Shown here in pieces: positions 35,711 to 45,244 of a stretch of DNA of 64,000 nt. The DNA is taken from positions 159,971-223,970 of the forward strand of contig NZ_JACOMF010000005.1 of assembly GCF_014283215.1 (NCBI RefSeq), given 5' to 3'. Position numbers and translations under genes: made by a program. Positions within the stretch are counted from its first letter, which is position 1, and every line of letters begins with the position of its first letter. The stretch comes from Siccirubricoccus deserti (GTDB lineage Bacteria > Pseudomonadota > Alphaproteobacteria > Acetobacterales > Acetobacteraceae). Under the pieces are notes generated by a model. The model searched no databases and was not told where the DNA came from. It worked only from the letters and a program-made list of their open reading frames with translations.

Positions 35711-36250
35711 GCGTCGTTCCTTTGCCGGGACCGCGCCGCCCGGGTTCACGGGCGGTATGGCGCGGTCCGGACCGGGCGCCGCAGGGCGCCCGGATTGCGG
35801 AGGGCCGGACGGTCCCGCGGTGGCGGGGCGGTCCGGTTGCGACGCGGTGGGTTGGCAGTCTCGGCCTGCGAAAGACCCTAACTGGGTCGAGGCTCGGCGC
35901 TTCGGGCTGCATGGAGTGCGAGCCGACCCGCCAGGCTGGAGGGGAGACCGCCCCCGTTGCCGGGGATCCATGTGGCCGGAAACGCCAACGCCATCCCGGA
36001 AGGGAGCGCGGCTCTGTCCTGTCAGCCCGCCGCGTGCGCGGCGGAAACCTGGGAAGGGCAGCGGCCTCTCGGCCGTGCCCACCCGGTCAGGCGGTCATAT
36101 GGCCAATCCCGGGCGGGATTGCCATGGGAATCTTGCCGAAAGGCATGCGTGGCCGCAGAGCGGCTGGAATGCGGCATCGCCCCGGGCTTCGGGGCGATGC
36201 GGCCTGGCCTGCCCAGTGAGGCGACCGCGCAGGCGGCCGGCCGGCTGTGC
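35711..36250 (-). promoter_or_regulatory. rpsO-pnp intergenic region with stem-loops
   Basis: 540 bases without a supported gene. A 10-bp perfect stem at 36174-36200 (GCATCGCCCC / GGGGCGATGC) and a 7-bp stem near 36111-36132 fit an rpsO terminator. At 35731-35765 CCGCG/CGCGG encloses CCGCCC/GGGCGG just upstream of the pnp RBS. In E. coli this interval carries a terminator and the RNase III site by which PNPase controls its own mRNA; the same layout is inferred here. Confidence 0.5.
36174..36200 (-). terminator. rpsO terminator-like stem
   Basis: Perfect 10-bp stem GCATCGCCCC/GGGGCGATGC around a 7-base loop, 50 bases after the rpsO stop on the minus strand. No U-run follows, so partial read-through to pnp is likely. 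Confidence 0.55.
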
Positions 36251-36523
36251 CTAGCGGCGCAGGCCGAGGCTGCCGATGAGCCGCTCGTAGCGACCCTGGT
36301 CCTTCTTCTTCAGGTAGTCCAGCAGGCCACGCCGCTGGCCGACCAGCACCAGCAGGCCGCGCCGGCTGTGGAAGTCCTTGGCATGGGTCTTGAGGTGCTC
36401 GGTCAGGCCGGAAATGCGCTCCGACAGCAGGGCGACCTGCACTTCGGGGCTGCCGGTGTCACCGGGCTTGGTGGCGTATTGCGTGATCAGCGCCAGGCGG
36501 CGCTCCGCGGACACAGCCGACAT
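36251..36523 (-). CDS. rpsO: 30S ribosomal protein S15
   Basis: Primary binding protein of the 16S rRNA platform. The 90-residue sequence is typical along its whole length: [49 protein letters not shown] and a [12 protein letters not shown] tail. AGGAG lies nine bases before ATG 36523. Between truB and pnp, the conserved order in proteobacteria. Confidence 0.97.
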   Translation of the reverse strand: MSAVSAERRLALITQYATKPGDTGSPEVQVALLSERISGLTEHLKTHAKDFHSRRGLLVLVGQRRGLLDYLKKKDQGRYERLIGSLGLRR

Positions 36524-36571
36524 CGGGTTTTTCTCCTGTTGGCCGGGTGGCTCGGGCCACGCTTCGGCAGT

Positions 36572-37558
36572 TCAACCGACGGCCAGCGGGGCTTCCTGCG
36601 CCACCAGGCGTTCCGGCACCATCTGGCCGGACTCCAGGCGGCAAAGCCCGATGAACCGCTCCCCCGCCATCGCACGCACCAAGCCCCCATCGGGGTTGGC
36701 GGCGTCCGGAATACGGCCCATGAGCTCGACCAGGCTGATCACCTGGCCGAACCCGAGCCGTGCGGCCTCCGCTTCAGTGAGGGCCAGCGCCGGGATGTCG
36801 GCCAGCGCGGTCGCCACGGGAAGCAGGAGGTCCGGGGAAGGGGGCGGGGTATCGCCCGCGCCGCGCAGCTTGTCCAGTGGAATCGCATGCGGCTCATGGA
36901 ACGGCCCCACCCGCATGCGCCGCAGCACGGCAATGTGCCCGACCGTGCCGCAAGCCTTCGCCAGGTCCCGCGCCAGGGAGCGCATGTAGACGCCCTTGCC
37001 GCTTTCAACCAGGAAGACCGCGGTGTCGGCATCCGGCCGCTCGATCAGCTCGAACCTGTCGACCCGGGCAGGGCGGGGGGCGAGTTCCACCGCCTGGCCC
37101 TCGCGCGCCAAATCATAGGCCCGCTCGCCGGCCACCTTGATGGCGGAATAGATCGGCGGCACCTGCATGATGTCGCCGCGGAACGCCGGCAGCGCCGCCG
37201 CGATCTCAGCATCGGTCGGCCGATGGTCGGAGGTGGCGATGGTCTGGCCATCGGCGTCGTCGGTGTCGCGCAGATCGCCGAAGCGGAGGGTGAAACGGTA
37301 GGATTTGGTGCCGTCCATCACATAGGGAACGGTCTTGGTGGCGGCGCCGAAGGCGATCGGCAGCAGCCCGGTGGCCAGCGGGTCCAGGGTGCCGCCATGG
37401 CCGCATTTCTGCGCCTGGAACAGCCGCTTGACGATGTTCACCACATCGGTGGAGCCGATGCCGGAGGGTTTGTCGACGATCAGCCAGCCGTCGATCGGGC
37501 GGCCCTTCGGCTTCCTGTGGTGGTGGCGGCGATGCTGCGGGCGGCCGGCTTGGCTCAC
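36572..37558 (-). CDS. truB: tRNA pseudouridine-55 synthase
   Basis: Makes pseudouridine 55 in the T-loop of tRNAs. The family motif with the catalytic Asp, CGHGGTLDPLATGLLPI, is near residue 50. KSYRFTLRFG, RGDIMQVPPIYSAIKVAGERAYDLAR and FLVESGKGVYMRSLARDLAKACG follow. 328 residues, with a C-terminal PUA-like segment. The GTG start at 37558 overlaps the rbfA stop (GTGA); no ATG lies near. A His-rich N-terminal stretch (QHRRHHHR) is a local oddity. Confidence 0.95.
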   Translation of the reverse strand: MSQAGRPQHRRHHHRKPKGRPIDGWLIVDKPSGIGSTDVVNIVKRLFQAQKCGHGGTLDPLATGLLPIAFGAATKTVPYVMDGTKSYRFTLRFGDLRDTDDADGQTIATSDHRPTDAEIAAALPAFRGDIMQVPPIYSAIKVAGERAYDLAREGQAVELAPRPARVDRFELIERPDADTAVFLVESGKGVYMRSLARDLAKACGTVGHIAVLRRMRVGPFHEPHAIPLDKLRGAGDTPPPSPDLLLPVATALADIPALALTEAEAARLGFGQVISLVELMGRIPDAANPDGGLVRAMAGERFIGLCRLESGQMVPERLVAQEAPLAVG

Positions 37559-37965
37559 TGGTCCTCCTCCGAGCGCGGCCCGAGGTCGCGGGCGACCTCG
37601 GGCTGCTTCAGGACGCGGTCGATCTGCATGGCGTAGTCGAGCGCGGTATCGGGCTGGAAATGCAGGCCGGGGGCGTATCTCAGCCGCACCGCCTTCGCCA
37701 CCTGCGTTCGCAGATAGGGCGCGGCCCGCTTCAGCGCGGCAAGTTGCGCGTCCGGCAGGTCCTTGCCCAACCCGCTGACGAAGGCGGTCATGTGCTTCAG
37801 ATCGGGCGAGGCCCGCACCTCGGTGACGGTGACATGCGCGCCGGCCAGATCGGGGTCGCGGAAATCGGCGCGGGCGAGGACGGCGGAGAGCGCATGCCGC
37901 ACCTCCTCCGCCACGCGCAGCATGCGCTGGGATGGGCCGGCGGAGCCGGCGGAACGCTTGGGCAT
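37555..37965 (-). CDS. rbfA: Ribosome-binding factor A
   Basis: Binds the 30S subunit late in 16S rRNA maturation and cold adaptation. A single KH-like domain with GPSQRMLRVAEEVRHALSAVLARADFRDP at the start and VTVTEVRASPDLKHMTAFVSGL in the middle, ending RYAPGLHFQPDTALDYAMQIDRVL. 136 residues. ATG 37965 opens with a short basic stretch. Coupled to truB; separated from infB by a terminator-like hairpin. Confidence 0.94.
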   Translation of the reverse strand: MPKRSAGSAGPSQRMLRVAEEVRHALSAVLARADFRDPDLAGAHVTVTEVRASPDLKHMTAFVSGLGKDLPDAQLAALKRAAPYLRTQVAKAVRLRYAPGLHFQPDTALDYAMQIDRVLKQPEVARDLGPRSEEDQ

Positions 37966-37991
37966 GGGTGTGGGACCCTTCAGAAAGCAAA

Positions 37992-38019
37992 GGGCGCGGC
38001 ACCCTGCGGCGCCGCGCCC
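37992..38019 (-). terminator. Terminator-like hairpin between infB and rbfA
   Basis: GGGCGCGGC and GCCGCGCCC form a 9-bp perfect stem with a 10-base loop. On the minus strand it is followed by TTTGCTTTCTG, so infB transcripts may partly end here, lowering expression of the distal genes. Confidence 0.55.
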
Positions 38020-38045
38020 CGGAAGAACCCGGAGAGGGGCGCCGG

Positions 38046-40811
38046 TCAGGCGGCCGCCACCGTCTCCACTTCGTAGCACTCGATCTGGTCGTCGACCCGG
38101 ATGTCGTTGTAGTTGGCGAAGCTCATGCCGCACTCCAGGCCATTGCCCACCTCGCGGACATCGTCCTTGAAGCGCCGCAGGGTGGAAAGCTCGCCCTGGT
38201 GGATGACCACGCCGTCGCGCAGCAGGCGGACGCCGCAACCACGCTTCACCACGCCTTCGGTCACGCGGCAGCCGGCCACATTGCCGACGCGCTTGACCTC
38301 GAACACCTGCAGGATCTGGGCGTAGCCCAGGAACTTCTCCCGCTGCACCGGGGCAAGCTTGCCCTTGTACAGCTTCTCGATGTCGTCCGAGACCTCGTAG
38401 ATGATCGAGTAGTAGCGGATGTCGACGCCATCGCGCTGCGCCATCTCCCGCGCCTGGGTGGTGGCGCGGACGTTGAAGGCGACGACCACGGCGCCAGAGG
38501 CCTTGGCGAGTTGGATGTCGCTTTCGGTGATCTGGCCCACCGCGCTGTGCAGCACGCGGACCCGCACCTCCTCGTTGCCGAGCTTGCCGAGGGTGACGCC
38601 GATCGCCTCGGCGCTGCCCTGGACGTCGGCCTTGACGACGACGGCCACTTCCTTCTGCTCGCCGAGCTGGACGCGGGCCAGCATCTCGGCCAGCGTGCCG
38701 CGACCGGCGGTATGAGCCGCGCTCACCTTCTCCCGCAGCTTGCGCTGGCGGAAGTCGGAGATCTCGCGCGCCCGGCCCTCGTCCTCCACCGCGACGAAGT
38801 TCTCGCCCGCGGTCGGCACGCCGGACAGGCCGAGGATCTCGACCGGCAGGCTGGGACCGGCGGACTTCAGCTGACGGCCCTTGTCATCAAGCATCGCCCG
38901 CACCCGGCCCCATTCGGCGCCGGCCACCACGATCTCGCCCTGCTTCAGCGTGCCCTTCTGCACCAGCACCGTCGCCACCGGGCCACGGCCACGGTCGAGC
39001 TTGCTCTCGATGACGGTGCCTTCGGCGGCGCGGTCCGGGTTGGCGCGAAGGTCGAGCAGCTCGGCCTGCAGGGTGATCGCCTCAAGCAGCTTGTCGAGGT
39101 TGATCTTCTGCGTCGCCGAGACCTCCACCTCCTGGGTCTCGCCACCCAGGCTCTCGACCACGATCTCGTGCTGCAGCAGTTCCTGCCGCACCCGGTCGGG
39201 GTTGACGCCCGGCTTGTCGATCTTGTTAACCGCGACGATCAGCGGGACATTCGCTGCCTTGGCGTGGTTGATGGCCTCGATGGTCTGCGGCATCACGCCG
39301 TCATCCGCCGCGACCACCAGCACCACCATATCCGTCACGGACGCGCCACGGGCGCGCATGGCGGTGAAGGCGGCGTGGCCCGGAGTGTCGATGAAGGTGA
39401 CACGGCTGCCGTCCGGCACCGTCACCTGATAGGCGCCGATGTGCTGGGTGATGCCGCCGGCCTCGTGCGCCGCCACATCGGCCTTGCGCAGCGCGTCCAG
39501 CAGGCTGGTCTTGCCGTGGTCGACATGGCCCATGATGGTGACGACCGGCGGCCGCGATTCGAGGTCGGTATCCTCGTCCGTCGCGCCCTCAAGGCCGATC
39601 TCCACGTCGCTCTCGGCAACGCGCTTCACCCGGTGGCCGAACTCCTGCACCACCAACTCGGCGGTGTCGGCGTCGATGCTCTGGGTCAGCGTCGCCATGA
39701 CGCCCATGCGGAACAGCGCCTTCACCACCTCGCCGCCACGCGCGGCCATGCGGTTGGCGAGTTCCTGCACGGTGATGGTCTCCGGCAGGATGACGTCGCG
39801 CACCACCCGCTCGGTCCCCGAGCGGAGGCGGGCGAGTTCCTGCTGCCGGCGCTCGCGTTCGCGGGCCCGGCGCAGCGAGGCGATGGAGCGGCTGCGCTCG
39901 TCCTCACCTTCGATCGCCGCCTGCACGTCGATGCGGCCGTCACGCCGGCCACCGGCGCCCGGGGTGCTCTTCTTGACCGTCGTCAGCACCGGCTTCTTCG
40001 CCGGCAGGGCGCTGCCGGCCGCACGCCGCATGGCGCCGCGGCGGGCCTCATCCTCCTCCTCGGCGGTGCGGGCGCGGAGCGTCAGCTTCGCGGCCGGGCT
40101 GCCAGGAGCGGCAGCCGGGGCGGCGCCGGGCGGGCGGCGCGGCGGCACCGCCGGCGTCGCCGGGCGGGCCACGGCTGGGCTCGGTGCCGGGGGGGTAGTA
40201 GCCGCAGGGGCTGGGGTGGGCGTCGCAACCGGGGCGGCGGGGGACTCGGCCGGTGGCGGTGCCGCGGCGGCAGCCGCCGCACGCTCGGCTTCCTCGGCGC
40301 GGGCGCGGGCCTCGGCCTCGGCACGCTGCTGGGCTTCCTCCTCGGCGCGGCGGCGTTCTTCCTCCTCGCGCCGGCGGGCTTCCTCGGCGGCGGAGCGAAC
40401 CATGAGGGCCTGGCGCTCGCGCTCCTCGCGCTGGCGCTGGGCTTCCAGGCGGCGCTGTTCCTCCAGCACGCGCTGGCGAGTGGCCAGCTCAGCCTGGGTC
40501 AGAGGCCGACCTGCCGCCGGCGCCGGGCCGCGGGCCTGGCCGCCGGAGCGCGCGGCGCCACCGCCGGGCCCGCTGGCCTGGCGCTGGCCGCCCGCCGCGC
40601 CGCCGCCCTGGGCCGGCGAACCGGCCGGGCGCGCGCCTGGCGTCACCACGCGCTTCTTCACCACCTCGACCTGCACGGTCTTGCTGCGGCCATGGCTGAA
40701 GCTCTGGCGGACGCTGCCGGCGTCCACCGTCTTGCCCAGCTCCAAGCGACCGCCAGCCGGCCGAAGGCTCAGCCTGCTCTTACCCGCGTCCTGGTCGTTC
40801 TGGTCACTCAT
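38046..40811 (-). CDS. infB: Translation initiation factor IF-2
   Basis: GTPase that brings initiator tRNA to the 30S subunit. A long, charged Ala/Arg/Glu-rich N-terminal region (a coiled-coil stretch around [20 protein letters not shown]) precedes the IF-2 N domain. The GTPase follows with G1 [18 protein letters not shown]3 [10 protein letters not shown] and G4 [10 protein letters not shown], then domains II-IV ending EVETVAAA. 921 residues from ATG 40811 ([20 protein letters not shown]), which matches alphaproteobacterial N-termini; earlier in-frame ATGs are less likely. Confidence 0.96.
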   Translation of the reverse strand: MSDQNDQDAGKSRLSLRPAGGRLELGKTVDAGSVRQSFSHGRSKTVQVEVVKKRVVTPGARPAGSPAQGGGAAGGQRQASGPGGGAARSGGQARGPAPAAGRPLTQAELATRQRVLEEQRRLEAQRQREERERQALMVRSAAEEARRREEEERRRAEEEAQQRAEAEARARAEEAERAAAAAAAPPPAESPAAPVATPTPAPAATTPPAPSPAVARPATPAVPPRRPPGAAPAAAPGSPAAKLTLRARTAEEEDEARRGAMRRAAGSALPAKKPVLTTVKKSTPGAGGRRDGRIDVQAAIEGEDERSRSIASLRRARERERRQQELARLRSGTERVVRDVILPETITVQELANRMAARGGEVVKALFRMGVMATLTQSIDADTAELVVQEFGHRVKRVAESDVEIGLEGATDEDTDLESRPPVVTIMGHVDHGKTSLLDALRKADVAAHEAGGITQHIGAYQVTVPDGSRVTFIDTPGHAAFTAMRARGASVTDMVVLVVAADDGVMPQTIEAINHAKAANVPLIVAVNKIDKPGVNPDRVRQELLQHEIVVESLGGETQEVEVSATQKINLDKLLEAITLQAELLDLRANPDRAAEGTVIESKLDRGRGPVATVLVQKGTLKQGEIVVAGAEWGRVRAMLDDKGRQLKSAGPSLPVEILGLSGVPTAGENFVAVEDEGRAREISDFRQRKLREKVSAAHTAGRGTLAEMLARVQLGEQKEVAVVVKADVQGSAEAIGVTLGKLGNEEVRVRVLHSAVGQITESDIQLAKASGAVVVAFNVRATTQAREMAQRDGVDIRYYSIIYEVSDDIEKLYKGKLAPVQREKFLGYAQILQVFEVKRVGNVAGCRVTEGVVKRGCGVRLLRDGVVIHQGELSTLRRFKDDVREVGNGLECGMSFANYNDIRVDDQIECYEVETVAAA

Positions 40812-40931
40812 GCGTTGGTCCGAACCCGATCCGTCTGCCGTCATGCCGCTCATGCCAAGGGACGCTCCCGCAGGCGTCGCGCCACGGGCCGGTCCCACAA
40901 ATTCTCCTGGCGCGAAACGCCGCGCCCGGCC

Positions 40932-41603
40932 TCAACTCCCTTTCGTCGCGCCGGACTTGTCCCGGCGCCGACCGGCCCCTTCGGGGGTCGCCTTGGCGAT
41001 GCCGGCAAGCCGCGCGGCTTCCGCCTCGATGGCGTCCGCCAGCCGTCCGGGGGCGATCGCCACATGCACCGCATGGTCCCGGCCAAACACACTGCCCAGC
41101 GTTTCCGCCGGAAGCGGCGCCACTACGGGGATCCCGCGGCTGCCGATCAATCGTGCCCGCTCCGCCGGGCTGCCGTCCGAAGCCTCCACCAGCAGGCCGG
41201 CCTTGCCGGTCTGCAGCCATTCGCGCACTGCCTCCCGCCCGCACACCGCCTGGCCGCTCCGCCGGGCAAAGCCGACGAAATCCCGTACCCGGCGCCGCAG
41301 GCCATCCTCGATCCGCGCGCGAAGGTCGGGGGGCGGAAGCACTGGTCCGCGGGCCGCCTTCGCAAAGGCGCCTCGCGTCACCGCGCGTTCTAACACATCG
41401 GCCCTGGCCGACAACCACATTCCCCGGCCCGGTAGTTTCCCTTGCAGGTCCGGCACCAGCCGGCGCTCCGGATCCAGCACGAATCGCAGCATCTCCGCCT
41501 TCGGCCGGCTTTCCCGCGTCACCACACAGCGGCGAAGCGGGCCGGTTTCCGGCAGGTCTTCCTCTGCCTCCGGGGCAGGATCAGGCAGGCTTGCCGTCGC
41601 CAT
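40932..41603 (-). CDS. YlxR (DUF448) and L7Ae-like RNA-binding protein
   Basis: A 223-residue RNA-binding protein. Residues ~20-85 form the YlxR domain ([50 protein letters not shown]), and ~115-190 an L7Ae-like fold ([37 protein letters not shown]), a fusion typical of alphaproteobacteria. The C-terminus is basic. Its start overlaps nusA by 23 bases. Its place between nusA and infB suggests a role in transcription-translation coupling (inference). Confidence 0.9.
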   Translation of the reverse strand: MATASLPDPAPEAEEDLPETGPLRRCVVTRESRPKAEMLRFVLDPERRLVPDLQGKLPGRGMWLSARADVLERAVTRGAFAKAARGPVLPPPDLRARIEDGLRRRVRDFVGFARRSGQAVCGREAVREWLQTGKAGLLVEASDGSPAERARLIGSRGIPVVAPLPAETLGSVFGRDHAVHVAIAPGRLADAIEAEAARLAGIAKATPEGAGRRRDKSGATKGS

Positions 41604-43143
41604 CCGCCGGTGTATCTCCCTCGGGGGCCGCGCCGCCCTCGAACCAATGCTGCCGTGCCGCCATGATGATGGCGTTGGCGGTTTCCTCGTCGATGCCGTC
41701 GGCGCCGATGATCTCGATCAGCTCGTCGGAGGCGAGGTCCGCCAGGTCATCCAGCGTCTTCACCCCCTTCTCGCCCAGCGCCACCAGCTGCACCGGGGTG
41801 AAGCCGCCCGCCTCGGCCACCGCATCATCCACGCCGAGCGCCTGCCGCTTCTCGTCCAGCTCCACGTCGCGCCGTTCCAGGAAGCCCTCGGCACGGCGCT
41901 TGAGCTCGGCCGCGACGTTCTCGTCGAAGCCCTCGATCTCCGCCAGCTCCTCATCCTCGACGGAGATGATGTCCTCGACCGAGGTGAAGCCCTCGGTCAC
42001 CAGCAGGCCGGCAATCACGTCGTCGACATCCAGCGCCTCGACGAACAGGCCGCTGCGCTTGCGGAATTCTTCCTGACGGCGCTCGCTCTCTTCCGCTTCC
42101 GTCAGGATGTCGATGTCCCAGCGGGTGAGCTGGGAGGCGAGGCGGACATTCTGGCCGCGGCGCCCAATCGCCAACGACAATTGGTCGTCCGGCACCACCA
42201 CTTCAACCCGCCGCGCCTCATCGTCCAGCACGACCTTCGTCACCTCGGCCGGGGCCAGCGCATTCACCACGAAGGTGGCGTTGTCGGGCGACCAGGGGAT
42301 GATGTCGATCTTCTCACCCTGCAACTCGGCAACCACCGCCTGGACGCGGCTGCCGCGCATGCCGACGCAGGCGCCGACCGGGTCGATGCTGCTGTCGCGC
42401 GAGATCACCGCCATCTTGGCGCGGCTGCCGGGGTCGCGGGCGACCGCCTTGATCTCGATGATGCCGTCGTAGATCTCCGGCACTTCCTGGGCGAAGAGCT
42501 TGGCGAGAAAGCCGGGATGGGTGCGGCTGAGGAATATCTGCGGCCCGCGCGGTTCCTCCCGCACGTCGTAGATGTAGGCGCGGACCCGGTCGCCGTTGCG
42601 GAAGGCCTCGCGCGGGATGGTTTCGTCGCGCCGCAGCAGCGCCTCGGCCCGGCCGAGGTCGACCATGAGGTTGCCGTATTCGGTACGCTTGACGACGCCG
42701 TTGATGATCTCGCCGACGCGGTCCTTGTATTCCTGGTACTGCTTGCCCCGCTCGACTTCCCGTACCCGCTGGACGATCACCTGCTTCGCCGTCTGTGCGG
42801 CGATGCGGCCGAAGTCGATCGGCGGCAGCGGGTCGATGATGAACTCGCCGGCCTGGATGCCGGGCTTGAACTTCTGGGCGATGCGCAGCGGAAGCTGCGT
42901 CGCCTCGTTCTCCACCGGCTCCTGGTCCACCACCTCGGTCCAGCGGGAGAGCCGGACCTCGCCGCTCCTGCGGTCGATGACGGCGCGGATGTCCTTCTCA
43001 TGGCCATATTTGGCGCGGCCAGCCTTCTGGATGGCCTGCTCCATCGCCTCCAGCACCTCGTCCCGCTCGATCATCTTCTCGCGCGCGACGGCATCGGCGA
43101 CCTGCAGCAGCTCCGGTCGGGCGATGGCGATGTCGATGGCCAT
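41581..43143 (-). CDS. nusA: Transcription termination/antitermination factor NusA
   Basis: Binds RNA polymerase and nascent RNA to modulate pausing, termination and rRNA antitermination. N-terminal polymerase-binding domain to ~130, S1 ([29 protein letters not shown]), two KH domains ([52 protein letters not shown]) and two acidic C-terminal repeats ([49 protein letters not shown]). 520 residues from ATG 43143. Confidence 0.97.
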   Translation of the reverse strand: MAIDIAIARPELLQVADAVAREKMIERDEVLEAMEQAIQKAGRAKYGHEKDIRAVIDRRSGEVRLSRWTEVVDQEPVENEATQLPLRIAQKFKPGIQAGEFIIDPLPPIDFGRIAAQTAKQVIVQRVREVERGKQYQEYKDRVGEIINGVVKRTEYGNLMVDLGRAEALLRRDETIPREAFRNGDRVRAYIYDVREEPRGPQIFLSRTHPGFLAKLFAQEVPEIYDGIIEIKAVARDPGSRAKMAVISRDSSIDPVGACVGMRGSRVQAVVAELQGEKIDIIPWSPDNATFVVNALAPAEVTKVVLDDEARRVEVVVPDDQLSLAIGRRGQNVRLASQLTRWDIDILTEAEESERRQEEFRKRSGLFVEALDVDDVIAGLLVTEGFTSVEDIISVEDEELAEIEGFDENVAAELKRRAEGFLERRDVELDEKRQALGVDDAVAEAGGFTPVQLVALGEKGVKTLDDLADLASDELIEIIGADGIDEETANAIIMAARQHWFEGGAAPEGDTPADGDGKPA

Positions 43144-43147
43144 GGAC

Positions 43148-43726
43148 CTAATTCCTCTGCGAGTAGGGCTGCCCATCGGGCGCGGCGCCATCGGCGTCCT
43201 CGGCCCCTCCGGGTGGCGGCGCCGCCGCGGTGGCGGCGATGAGTGCGTCGGTCAGCACCAGCTTGGCGCGGCGGAGATTGCCGCGCGGGAAGCTGGCGTC
43301 GGTGCCATCCTCCAGCCGCAGCCGTACGGTTTCCGCATCGGCGCCGAGGGCGATGCCCCTGAAGCGCTTGCGACCATCCTGCGGCACCACCAGCTCCAGG
43401 CTCGCCAGGTGGCCGGCAAAGCGGTTCCAGTCCTTGGTGCGGGTCAGCGGCCGGTCGATCCCGGCGGAGGAAACCTCAAGGGTCCACTCGCCCTTGATCG
43501 GGTCCTCGACATCCAGCACGGCGCCGACGGCGTGGCTGATCGCCTCGCAATCCTCGACCCGGAACGGCGCCTCATCCACGCGGTCGGCCATGATCTGCAC
43601 CACCGGCCGTTCCTTGCCGCTCACCTGCACGCGGACCAACTCATAGCCCATGTGCTCGATGGTCGGCGCGATCGCATCGGCGATGCGCGCTTCCAGGCCT
43701 TCGTGATGTGGACGTTCAGGTTCCAA
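43148..43726 (-). CDS. rimP: Ribosome maturation factor RimP (start unresolved)
   Basis: Needed for 30S subunit maturation. The conserved core starts at [31 protein letters not shown] and continues with [30 protein letters not shown] and a C-terminal SH3-like domain. The frame is open to GTG 43813, but that codon lies in the spacer of a strong promoter and upstream of a terminator-like hairpin, so it cannot be the start of a transcript from that promoter. TTG 43726 or 43732 are the remaining in-frame codons near the conserved start; no good RBS is seen. The nusA start is four bases after its stop. Confidence 0.82.
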   Translation of the reverse strand: MEPERPHHEGLEARIADAIAPTIEHMGYELVRVQVSGKERPVVQIMADRVDEAPFRVEDCEAISHAVGAVLDVEDPIKGEWTLEVSSAGIDRPLTRTKDWNRFAGHLASLELVVPQDGRKRFRGIALGADAETVRLRLEDGTDASFPRGNLRRAKLVLTDALIAATAAAPPPGGAEDADGAAPDGQPYSQRN

Positions 43727-43730
43727 AAGC

Positions 43731-43756
43731 AAAAAAGGCGGCCCGTTAAGGCCACC
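43731..43756 (-). terminator. Terminator-like attenuator in the rimP leader
   Basis: On the minus strand GGTGGCC pairs with GGCCGCC (one G-U pair) around a 6-base loop and is followed by six T. It lies about 30-55 bases after the predicted transcription start and immediately before the rimP coding region. It is a complete intrinsic terminator shape, so part of the transcription should stop here unless it is read through. Confidence 0.7.
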
Positions 43757-43789
43757 CCCCGTAAAAGCGCGGATGGTGATGATTGGATG

Positions 43790-43818
43790 ACTATAGGTTA
43801 GCGGCACTGCCACTGCAA
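43790..43818 (-). promoter_or_regulatory. Sigma-70-type promoter of the rimP-nusA-infB operon
   Basis: -35 TTGCAG (43818-43813), 17-bp spacer, -10 TATAGT (43795-43790), near-consensus at both boxes. The start should be about 43783. The first downstream gene is rimP, after the hairpin at 43731-43756. Confidence 0.7.
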
Positions 43819-43826
43819 GCCTCGTA

Positions 43827-44136
43827 TCGGCATCATTCCGAGACTGGGTGTCTTCTCCCGGCGGGCATCCGCCAGGATTGAGCAGGTCCTCCCGTCCATA
43901 CCGAGCTGGTAGAGGCTCGCCGCACAGCTGGTCAGCTTGACTTCCTATTCACGCAGCGCCGCCACCTTGGCCAACTGCACGTCAGAGCACGGCAATCAAA
44001 TGATGCCTGCTGCTGAAGCCCTGGATCGAGGCGTCCGCCCCCGCCAGCACAAGCCTTGCCGGACAACCGTGGATCACGCCCTAACGTGGCGGAGAGGCGA
44101 CGCTCCCGAACCCCGCCTGCGATCTTCCGCAGCCTG
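43827..44136. other. Gap upstream of the rimP promoter
   Basis: 310 bases with no gene I can support. On the minus strand a short frame near 43937-43990 ends in [10 protein letters not shown] and a stop, perhaps the end of a lost gene, but nothing longer supports it. The rest shows no motif beyond the promoter. Confidence 0.3.
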
Positions 44137-44550
44137 CTATGGCACCTGCAGCCAGTAGGGCTGTGCACCGTAATAATCATAGACCCGCTGGCCCCAGGCA
44201 CGGTCCGTCCAGTCTGGCGCCTCGCTCGCTGCGAAGCTGGGCGCGCCCTCCAGCCGGTCGCGGTCGAGGTCCACCCGGTAGCCGCCGAGGGACAGGTCAT
44301 ACTCCAGCACCGACCAGGGCAACGGGTGGTAGCGTTCGCCGATGCCAAGGAAGCCGCCGAAGGCAAGGATCGCATAGGCGACCTGCCCCGAGCGCTTGTC
44401 GAGCATGACATCCTCGATGGTGCCGAGGTGTTCGCCCTCACGGTTATAGACCGGGGTGCCGGCGACCTTGCTGGCCGCGATGAGCTGCGCGGTTTCCTCG
44501 ATCGCCACGGCGCCGCTGCCAGGCGTCACGGCGGTTCCGCCGATGGCCAT
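44137..44550 (-). CDS. PRC-barrel domain protein
   Basis: A 137-residue cytoplasmic protein. The PRC-barrel core is seen in LIAASKVAGTPVYNREGEHLGTIEDVMLDKRSGQVAYAILAFGGFLGIGERYHPLPWSVLEYD, the arrangement shared with photosynthetic reaction-centre H and RimM tails. The C-terminus is rich in Trp and Tyr (DWTDRAWGQRVYDYYGAQPYW). Such proteins are common in alphaproteobacteria and stress-linked, without fixed function. The ATG at 44550 (MAIGGTAVTPGS) starts the conserved part. Confidence 0.82.
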   Translation of the reverse strand: MAIGGTAVTPGSGAVAIEETAQLIAASKVAGTPVYNREGEHLGTIEDVMLDKRSGQVAYAILAFGGFLGIGERYHPLPWSVLEYDLSLGGYRVDLDRDRLEGAPSFAASEAPDWTDRAWGQRVYDYYGAQPYWLQVP

Positions 44551-44738
44551 GCTTTTCTCCCTGCATGAGGAAAGGCGGAAGGGGGGGCGGGCGACGATGC
44601 GGTTGGGACCGACTCCGCACCGCCGCCTGCCAGGGTCGCCACTGGGGGGAATGCAGCGACCTTGCCAACAACGGCCAACACCGCGCCGGGTTCCCGGCGT
44701 GGCGCGAAGGCTCTGGCGGTTCGGTACGGAAACGGTGT

Positions 44739-44758
44739 GCCGGGCGGGTCAGCCCGGC
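44739..44758 (-). terminator. Hairpin overlapping the rhodanese stop codon
   Basis: GCCGGGC pairs with GCCCGGC around GGGTCA, spanning the TGA at 44749-44751. It may terminate the rhodanese transcript. The remaining ~190 bases to the PRC gene hold no recognised feature. Confidence 0.45.
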
Positions 44759-45126
44759 TCGACCGGCCCGCCCGCCTCGGTCCAATCCTTGAAGCCGCCC
44801 AGGTTGCGGACATCGGAATAGCCAAGGTCCTGCAACAGCTTGCCTGCCAGCGCGGCGCGGCCGCCGGAGGCGCAATAGGTGATGACGGTCGGCTTCTGGA
44901 AGGCCGGGTCGCGTTGCGGGCTTTCCGGGTCGGCGCGGAATTCCAGCAACCCGCGCGGGATCGGCAGGGCGCCCGGCACCTTGCCTGAGGCCGCCACCTC
45001 CGGCGGCTCCCGCAGATCGATGAAGACCGCCTTGCCGGCGTCGTGCAGGGCCTTCGCGTCGGTGGCGGAGATCCGCGGCACCGCGGCATTGGCAGCGGCG
45101 AGCATGTCCTTCACGGTGGTCGGCAT
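44749..45126 (-). CDS. Rhodanese-domain protein
   Basis: A single-domain sulfurtransferase-like protein of 125 residues. Start segment RISATDAKALHDAGKAVFIDLREPPEVAASGKVPGALPIPRG is followed by the active-site loop TYCASGGRAALAGKLLQDLGY, with the catalytic Cys, and NLGGFKDWTEAGGPVE. Persulfide transfer is expected; the acceptor is unknown. Confidence 0.88.
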   Translation of the reverse strand: MPTTVKDMLAAANAAVPRISATDAKALHDAGKAVFIDLREPPEVAASGKVPGALPIPRGLLEFRADPESPQRDPAFQKPTVITYCASGGRAALAGKLLQDLGYSDVRNLGGFKDWTEAGGPVEPG

Positions 45127-45244
45127 GGCTGGGTTCCTCCCGGAGCGTGTGCGGGGCAGAGGCTAGCCCGCGATCGCCTCGTGTGGAAACCATGGATCGG
45201 GCGGGGCGGCGCGGCGGTTCGACATCGCCCGCGACCAGGGCCAT

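Noticed and set aside
35711..36082. N-terminal extension of PNPase
   Set aside because: PNPase proteins begin at [12 protein letters not shown] sequence, with AAAGGA upstream of 35710.
37932..43242. Very long + strand open frames (over 1100 residues) opposite infB and nusA
   Set aside because: They are antisense shadows caused by high GC in codon position three; minus genes have all motifs.
43937..43990. Short minus frame ending [10 protein letters not shown]
   Set aside because: An in-frame stop lies a few codons upstream and no family is recognised; mentioned only as a possible trace.
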